The translations under genes and the position numbers were made by a program. Of a stretch of 64,000 bases of DNA, positions 58,493 to 64,000 are shown one piece after another; the first letter of the stretch is position 1, and every line of letters begins with the position of its first letter. This DNA is from Akebia trifoliata (lineage: Eukaryota > Streptophyta > Magnoliopsida > Ranunculales > Lardizabalaceae). The stretch is from contig CM030710.1 in assembly GCA_017979445.1 (NCBI GenBank), positions 11,642,248 to 11,706,247 on the forward strand. Reading direction: 5' to 3'. The notes beneath the pieces were generated by a model. That model searched no databases, was not told the origin of the DNA, and worked only from the letters and a program-made list of their open reading frames with translations.

Positions 58493-58739
58493 CTTCAATG
58501 AAATAAATTCACAAGAATTATTAACTTAATAAATAAAACAAATTTAAAGAAAAATACAAATATATCTATTAAAAATCAAAATAAAAGGGAATTTCAAATT
58601 CTTGGATTCGTACTTCCGAAAATGCCGTCTGGGTTTTCCTTAGATCTGTTTTTCCTTCAGTAATTCGTTCTCCAAACAGGTTAACAGCTTCTTTAACAGA
58701 CCCGATTTGGTTTCGGTGGTTGGACTTAGTTCTGTCCAT
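56798..58739 (-). CDS. WEB/DUF827-type coiled-coil protein (2 coding exons, 606 aa)
   Basis: Exon 1 (58739-58614) encodes 42 residues, MDRTKSNHRNQIGSVKEAVN then LFGERITEGK; 'SVKEAVxLFGE' is the N-terminal signature of the plant WEB family (WEAK CHLOROPLAST MOVEMENT UNDER BLUE LIGHT relatives). After a 121-base intron (donor GAA|GTACGA, acceptor TTGAAG|AAGCCG), exon 2 (58492-56798) gives 564 residues. Nearly all of it is charged coiled coil (about 50-540), with an Ala-rich 'AAAQAWIEALKASEKEILMK' stretch. The tail is basic ('RRGKPRRPSSPGARYVAR') and ends in 'MPNLAKFFNNKR', as in WEB proteins. Known members act in chloroplast photorelocation and actin-related movement; the role of this paralogue is inferred from family only. 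The start at 58739 was preferred over an upstream AUG because it opens the conserved segment. Confidence 0.87.
58614..58739 (-). CDS. Gene 2 coding exon 1
   Basis: 42 codons ending ...LRKTQTAFSE, donor GAA|GTACGA, phase 0. Confidence 0.85.
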
Positions 58740-58910
58740 TACAGGCCTGTTTCTTAATAAAACAAGAGCAACTAAGTTCAGTTTTCTTTTACATTTTAAA
58801 GGAAGAAATATGTTTTTATTTTTATTTTTATTCAAATTTATTTTACCAACAAAAAGCTACAAATTTTCTTTTCTTTCAAGATAAACAGGTAAAGAATAAA
58901 TCAAAATCTA

Positions 58911-58944
58911 GTGTGTGTTTTGTGTGTGTGTGTGTGAGAGAGAG
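58911..58944. repeat. (GT)n(GA)n microsatellite in the gene 2 leader intron
   Basis: GTGTGTGT TTT (TG)9 (AG)5. It lies between the proposed leader exon and the coding start. Confidence 0.85.
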
Positions 58945-58993
58945 TATTAATGTGTGTTTATAGGATTAGAATAAAGTGTGGAGAAAAGCTTAC

Positions 58994-59100
58994 CTGAGAA
59001 TTGTTGGTGGTTCTTGAGAGTGCAGATTCTTACGTTGTGTTTCAATGCGTTAGGTTCAAGAAAAATCATCTTGGGAAGAAGATAAAACAGAGAGAGTGGT
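58994..59100 (-). other. Probable 5' UTR exon of gene 2
   Basis: On the minus strand CAATTCTCAG|GTAAGC is a strong donor. The matching acceptor AAGAAACAG|GCCTGTA lies at about 58747, eight bases before the start codon. The upstream limit is a guess. Confidence 0.45.
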
Positions 59101-59263
59101 TGTCATTGGAAGTTGGAAGTGTCGCCGTACTTGTTTTTTGATTTTTTCGGCCTCTTGTAAGAGTATTTTTGTCAGATGTGGAGGAGAAACTTGAGTAAAT
59201 CGCACAGTGAGTTAAGTAAACGGGTGGCGCTTCGTCAATGACAACTTTTTAAAAATCTTTATG

Positions 59264-59290
59264 GTTTATACTATTATATTATATGATGAG
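59264..59290 (-). promoter_or_regulatory. Possible TATA region of gene 2
   Basis: On the minus strand CATATAATATAATAGTATAAA lies about 170-190 bases upstream of the proposed leader exon end. Motif only. Confidence 0.25.
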
Positions 59291-59452
59291 AAACAGGACT
59301 GCTATTGGCACCCCAACTTTTATGTATCACAACCCAATAATAAAATTAAAAAGTGATTTTTCTCAAACCGAGTGCAACTTTTGCAAAAATTCCGTATTTG
59401 ATGCATTATGCATTTTAATTCACAAAATATATTTTCAAACTAGTTACTGGTG

Positions 59453-59632
59453 GGTATTCTAATTTAAAGTGATGATCTTGCTAATAAAAAGAGTGATGAA
59501 CTTGATGATAAAAAATGATGATCTCGCTAATAAATTTAAAGACAAATATCCTTTAATTAATTTATTTATTTTATTTTAAGGTGAGATCGTTGGTAATTTA
59601 TTAGCGAGATTGTCACTTTAAATTAGAATACC
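59453..59632. mobile_element. Foldback MITE, 180 bp
   Basis: GGTATTCTAATTTAAAGTGA then ATCTTGCTAATAAA on the left pairs with TTTATTAGCGAGAT then TCACTTTAAATTAGAATACC on the right. The inner part repeats GATGA(T/A)CTTG. Confidence 0.82.
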
Positions 59633-59651
59633 AACTTGCTAAAAAATATGT

Positions 59652-61250
59652 TGTCATGCCCGAAAAACTAATACGATCCCAAGGATTCTTATGTTAAATC
59701 TCAAGGAATGCTTAACCATCCCATCCTATTATAACATATAATAATAAGAAAAATAGATTGTGATAAATAATTATAAAGCAGCGAAAAAATATAAATAATA
59801 TCAAAGGTTAACAGAGTGTGGAAGTTAATAACAATCAACTTATGATTCAAAATCCTTAAGTCTCAAAATCAGAATCATACTGACTGAAACAAGATATAAT
59901 TAAACAAAGGTATTGAATATAAATTGACACACAATGCCTTAACATAAGAATTTTAATTTGAAATATAAAATAAACGACTACTAAGATTGTAAGACCACTA
60001 AAACTGATGGAGGTGGCTACTCATTTACATACTCAACCCCAGGTGCTTCCTCATAAATCTCATCTTCAATAAATATCTCATTGACAACTATAAAATCTGA
60101 AAGATGAATGGTAGGGTGAGAAAGGGGAGTTACCCAGTAGGAAATCTACCACTCTAACACTAGATATAACATGCCACGTATAATCATTCTAAAGTTTAAA
60201 TCATGCAGATTGTGATATAATCTAACAATTGAATAAAGACTAATTGAAATAAAAAAAATATAAAATAAATTTAATAAGTAACAGTCTATCGATTAAAATC
60301 ATTTAACAAAGTAATCATTTCATCATACTTTCAAAGTAAAATTATTGTCCATCGACATACAATAAAGAGATAAGTAATACATACACGACGATATAATCGA
60401 TAAGAGTGTTGAGGAATATGTCGATATAACCGCTTCGGCTATAACAAATCGATATTTTAATACTTAACCTCCGATGTGGAATCCCATCATTCTTATATGA
60501 TTTTGTGGTAGATCTAGCATACCACGTTTGGGTGACCATTTATCCAGCTCAGATTGACAATTGATCAAGAATTCAATACAGAGTTCAACTAACGATAATG
60601 TCGACTATTTGACGACAACAGACTCTTAGTGATCACTAATTAGTCCAAGAAAAACTCCTCACGTCTAAGCCTATCAAGAGGCAATACATGTAAACCTTAG
60701 ACTATCTCTATACTATACAAAAACTGTTTTTACACACAAATGTACCATAAAAAAGAAGATGAGAAATTGTCAGATCTCACGAGTTATATTACTCTCTAAG
60801 GTATCTCATACTATCCAAAAGAATAGAACATCAAGTATTATCCTAGATTGACCCACCATTTTTAAAAATATAACAACGCGTTACTCTTTCTAAATTTTCT
60901 ATGACCCATTTTAAGTAAACAAAAATAGTTTTGTTTTTATATATACATATATGTAATTTCTTTATATCGAAAAAAAAAAAAAAATTTAGTAGTGCCCTTC
61001 AACGATATCCATCTGTCAATCAATCAATCCATCAATCATATCTCATATGGTCGTGAGAACATGACATATCCATCCATCCATCTATCTTTCATGCATCGTG
61101 TGGCATAGCCACTGCATAAGTATGGAGGCACTGTTCTATCAATCAGTCGTGAACATAAGTTCTCTCTATCCATCAATCAATCCATCAATAAAATCTCTAT
61201 CTTTCTATGTATTTATCAAAGTATATATTTTCTAGAAAGTATTTATGATT
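59652..61250 (+). mobile_element. LTR-like block of the TGTCAYGCCC family
   Basis: Starts TGTCATGCCCGAAAAAC, then AATCTCAAGGAATGC. GGTAGGGTGAGAAAGGGGAG and TTACCCAGTAGGAAATC (about 60108) match the LTRs at 11285 and 48675. The 3' end and TSD were not located. Includes (ATCC)n/(CAAT)n runs at about 61013-61190. No gene seen. Confidence 0.55.
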
Positions 61251-61582
61251 CTAAGGCATCAACCAATTCCATATTATAGTTTTAGTTGAGTAGAAAAGAC
61301 TTGAAAAACAGGATAAAATCATAAATAGTTAAAATTGTAAAAAGTTATGAAAATTTGGCTAAGTATTGGAAAAAGAGAATTTTCAAAGTTTTCTAAACGT
61401 AAAAATAGATTTTTAGAAATGAAAGCCTTAAATAAATGTACTGACATACTGCAATTTTTATAGCTTAATAAAAAATAGAGGAAATTAAAAAAAAAAACTT
61501 AATAAAAAAATATTTCGTTAAAAAGTAACAACTTTTTAGAAATTATCGAAAGGATCTGAAATTGGTCCTTTAAGGGCCATAT

Positions 61583-62166
61583 TTTTTTTTATTTTTATTT
61601 TTTTCTGGCACGTTTAGGAACATTTTTTGATTGTTCCTAATGCTCCAAAATATTTTTATTTTAATTTTTGCAAAATATTTTTTTATTATATTTTTGTAAT
61701 AATTTCTTCTTTGTTTAACCATGCGTTTGACCCCACATGTAGACAACAAAAATGGTGGGATAAAATTTACATTTCAACCGTTGATCTCGATTACAAAATA
61801 GGGAATGAGTCTCAATAAAGATGGACTGTTGGATTAGATTGCATGGCCAAATTTTGATTATGCAAACACTCGATCATCGACGTTTGCATGGTCAAAATTC
61901 GATCACATAATCTAATCTAGCGATCCATATTTATTGAGAATCATTCCCTGTTTTGTAGTTGAGATCAACGGTCGAAATGTAAATTTTATCTCGTCATTTT
62001 ATCGTTTACATGTGGGGTCAAACGCGTGGTTAAATAAAGGAAAAATTATTAAAAAATCTAATAAAAAATTATTTTGCAAACGTTAAAATAAAAATATTCT
62101 GGAGAATTAGGAACAGTCAAAAACAATTCCTAAACCTGCTAGAAAAAAATAAAAGTAAAAAAAAAG
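61583..62166. mobile_element. Long palindrome, about 580 bp
   Basis: The two arms of about 290 bp are roughly 85-90% complementary: CTGGCACGTTTAGGAAC / GTTCCTAAACCTGCTAG at the ends, GCGTTTGACCCCACATGTA / TACATGTGGGGTCAAACGCG midway, and GTTTGCATGGTCAAAATTCG opposite the left arm near the centre. No reading frame of note. It fits a foldback MITE. Confidence 0.85.
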
Positions 62167-62169
62167 TAG

Positions 62170-62935
62170 CGGCTGCAATTGTTGACTTCTTTTTTTTATA
62201 TATATAAAAAATTTCTACCCTTAAATGATCAAAAATTTCAATTTTATAATAAAAAAAAATTCGGTCTTTTAATGGTCAAAATTTATAATTTTTTAATTAA
62301 AAAAAATCAACCTTTAAAGGGTCGATTTAAGTTCGTTTCGGTAATTTTTAAAAATTTATTACTTTTTTGCGAAATATTTTTTTTTATTAGGTTTTTTTTT
62401 TTTGATGATTTCCCTTTCAAAATAATGTAAAAGATAATGGGATTTGAAAATCTAATAAAAATGTTGTAAATTACATTTTGTTCTTGGAATAGAAGATTAG
62501 ATTTTGACAAGTAGAGATTTGGATTTTTAAACCATTTCCATTGCTTCCACATGAGAGGTAATCTCTTAATTCCATTAAAGAACTTAGATTAAATGAAAAA
62601 TTAAAATTAAATATGACATTTACTTAAATAATGTGTTGAAAAGTGCACATGATGGTGGGAAAAAATTATGTTGAAAGGAAGCTGAACTGGGCATTTCAAC
62701 ATATGGTCGGTCGACCAAGGTAGGTCGGGTGACTAAACCCGAGAGTTGTTGGGGCGATAGGTCAGATGATCAAACTTTTCTTGGGTAGACCGAACTAGAA
62801 AGATGATGGATGGTTTGACCGAACTAGGTTGATTGAACATTATTAGGTCGACTAAGCGTAACAATATCTTATTTTCTTCTTCGATTTCACCCCAAACTTG
62901 TCCACAACCCTTTTTAAAACTTTCTCAATTCTAGT
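62170..62935. other. AT-rich sequence without recognised feature
   Basis: Poly-A/T runs and a short CGGTCGACC-rich patch (about 62700-62860). No gene seen. Confidence 0.4.
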
Positions 62936-62939
62936 ACTC

Positions 62940-64000
62940 CCTACTTTTGTTAATTTTCTCAAAATGATTCAGACCCAATATAACACTACTGTTAAATCTT
63001 TTCGGCCCAATAACGGAGGGGAATATATTTTTGATGGGATTCAATCCCATTTTCATTAGCATGGTATACTTCATCGATTGACTTGTCCTTACGCTTCCGA
63101 ATAGAACAGGGTGGCGGAATACTAGTATTGTCATCTTATAAATATTGTCTGTTGTCTTCTTTGAGGGATGTATGTTCCTAAGTTATATTGAAATATGACA
63201 ATTTTTACTCTTATTTTTTTTCTTTAATCACGTTCACCTTAGGGGGGCAGGTGCCTATTCATATTCTTCAACCTGATAGCACTCTTTTTTCCTATTACAC
63301 CTAAAGTCTTTAGATGCATTTATTTCGTTTAGGACAAGAGATCACATCGCACAAAATTTGATAACAAAGTCATTCATTGTGTCTTCTTGGGTTATTCGTC
63401 TATGTCAAAGGGGTATCGCTGTTATGACCTCCTTTTTCATTGTGTAATTCACTCTTTGGATGTTATTTTTTTTGAAAATATTTCCTATTTTTGTGCTACA
63501 CCTTCTTTAGAGGATTCATCTCCTATAGTGTTGCCTTCTCTATTTTTCTCTCTATTTTCATCTCTTTTGCATGTCTTTTTTCCCTTACAGGATATACCTT
63601 CGTCTTTCTTACAAGGATATTTTCTTATGCAGGATACATCTTCATCGTTGTTGCTTCTTAAGGTTTACTCTCGTCGTCCCTATCCAACCTTTCCAACTTT
63701 CACCTTAGATTCTAGTATCCCCTTTTCTATTATTACTCCCGTTCCTTTTATTTTTGGCTCTTACTTGCTTATTACCCTCCACAAAGGTAAGTGGGGGTGT
63801 GTTACTGATTATCCTATCAAATTTATTTTCTAACAAGGAATTTCTCATTCTTATCAAGCTTACCTTGCTGCCATTGATTCTATTCAAATTTCTCGGTCTG
63901 TATCAAAGATTTTACGAGATCCTAAGTAAACTGGAGCCATGACTACTAAGATTGATGCTTTGTAGAAGAATCACACCTGAGAACTTGTTTCCCTTATATT
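62940..64000 (+). pseudogene. Copia pol fragment running off the right edge
   Basis: Integrase pieces 'VKSFRPNNGGEYIFDGIQSH' (about 62990-63050) and 'CPYASE-NRVAE' (about 63085), then 'VPIHILQPDS' (about 63250), 'HCVFLGYSSMSKGYRCYDLL' (63375-63435) and a Ser/Pro-rich linker to the start of RT. Stops interrupt it. It is diverged from A, B, C and E, so a separate Copia lineage. LTRs are not in the window. Confidence 0.8.

Noticed and set aside
58740..58835. Upstream AUG of gene 2 (MNKNKNKN...)
   Set aside because: The added residues are Lys/Asn-rich translation of an A/T-rich intron, and an acceptor site lies between it and the conserved start.

Overview
The window is nuclear DNA from a flowering plant. 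Coding exons with GT/AG introns are scattered through AT-rich sequence that is mostly transposable elements. Two host genes can be supported. The species cannot be named from the sequence alone; a dicot is the most economical guess.

Gene 1 (plus strand, 9843-54118) is an alpha/beta-hydrolase-fold protein of the plant At1g15060/At1g73750 type. Nine exons join in frame with consistent splice phases to give 589 residues. The nucleophile motif GHSMGG, an acid (GDQD) and a His (HYAHYD) are all kept. The coding sequence is only 1,770 bases but the gene spans about 44 kb, because introns 2 (19.7 kb), 4 (7.4 kb) and 6 (13.5 kb) are filled with transposons. Gene 2 (minus strand, 58739-56798) is a two-exon WEB/DUF827-type coiled-coil protein of 606 residues, with a probable third, non-coding exon upstream. 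The two genes converge on a 2.7-kb spacer holding a foldback element.

Intron 2 holds a four-element nest that can be dated by target-site duplications (TSDs). Copia element A (12679-29071, TSD CCTAT) contains Copia element B (15429-27156, TSD TGATC). B contains Copia element C in reverse orientation (18699-23861, TSD GATAC) and, separately, a 1.2-kb solo-LTR-like insert D (24695-25906, TSD TTCTC/TTATC). B and C belong to the same family, so the intron carries a long internal inverted repeat. Intron 4 holds a decayed Copia element E interrupted by a hAT-type MITE, older gag relics in tandem, and tRNA-like SINE heads. Intron 6 holds a decayed Ty3/Gypsy element F (42536-52798, TSD GGAAC). Its 5' LTR is split by two MITEs, and its interior by a 2.5-kb solo LTR (48266-50795, TSD TTGTG). 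Two related hAT MITEs flank exons 5-6.

The left edge (1-8633) is a minus-strand LTR retroelement with a large non-coding interior, next to a second LTR-like block. The right edge (59.4-64 kb) has a 180-bp foldback, another LTR-like block, a palindrome of about 580 bp and a Copia pol fragment that runs off the window.

I found no prokaryotic, CRISPR, rRNA or functional tRNA feature. The most distinctive content is the fully resolvable transposon nest inside a gene that still appears intact, not a new enzymatic system.
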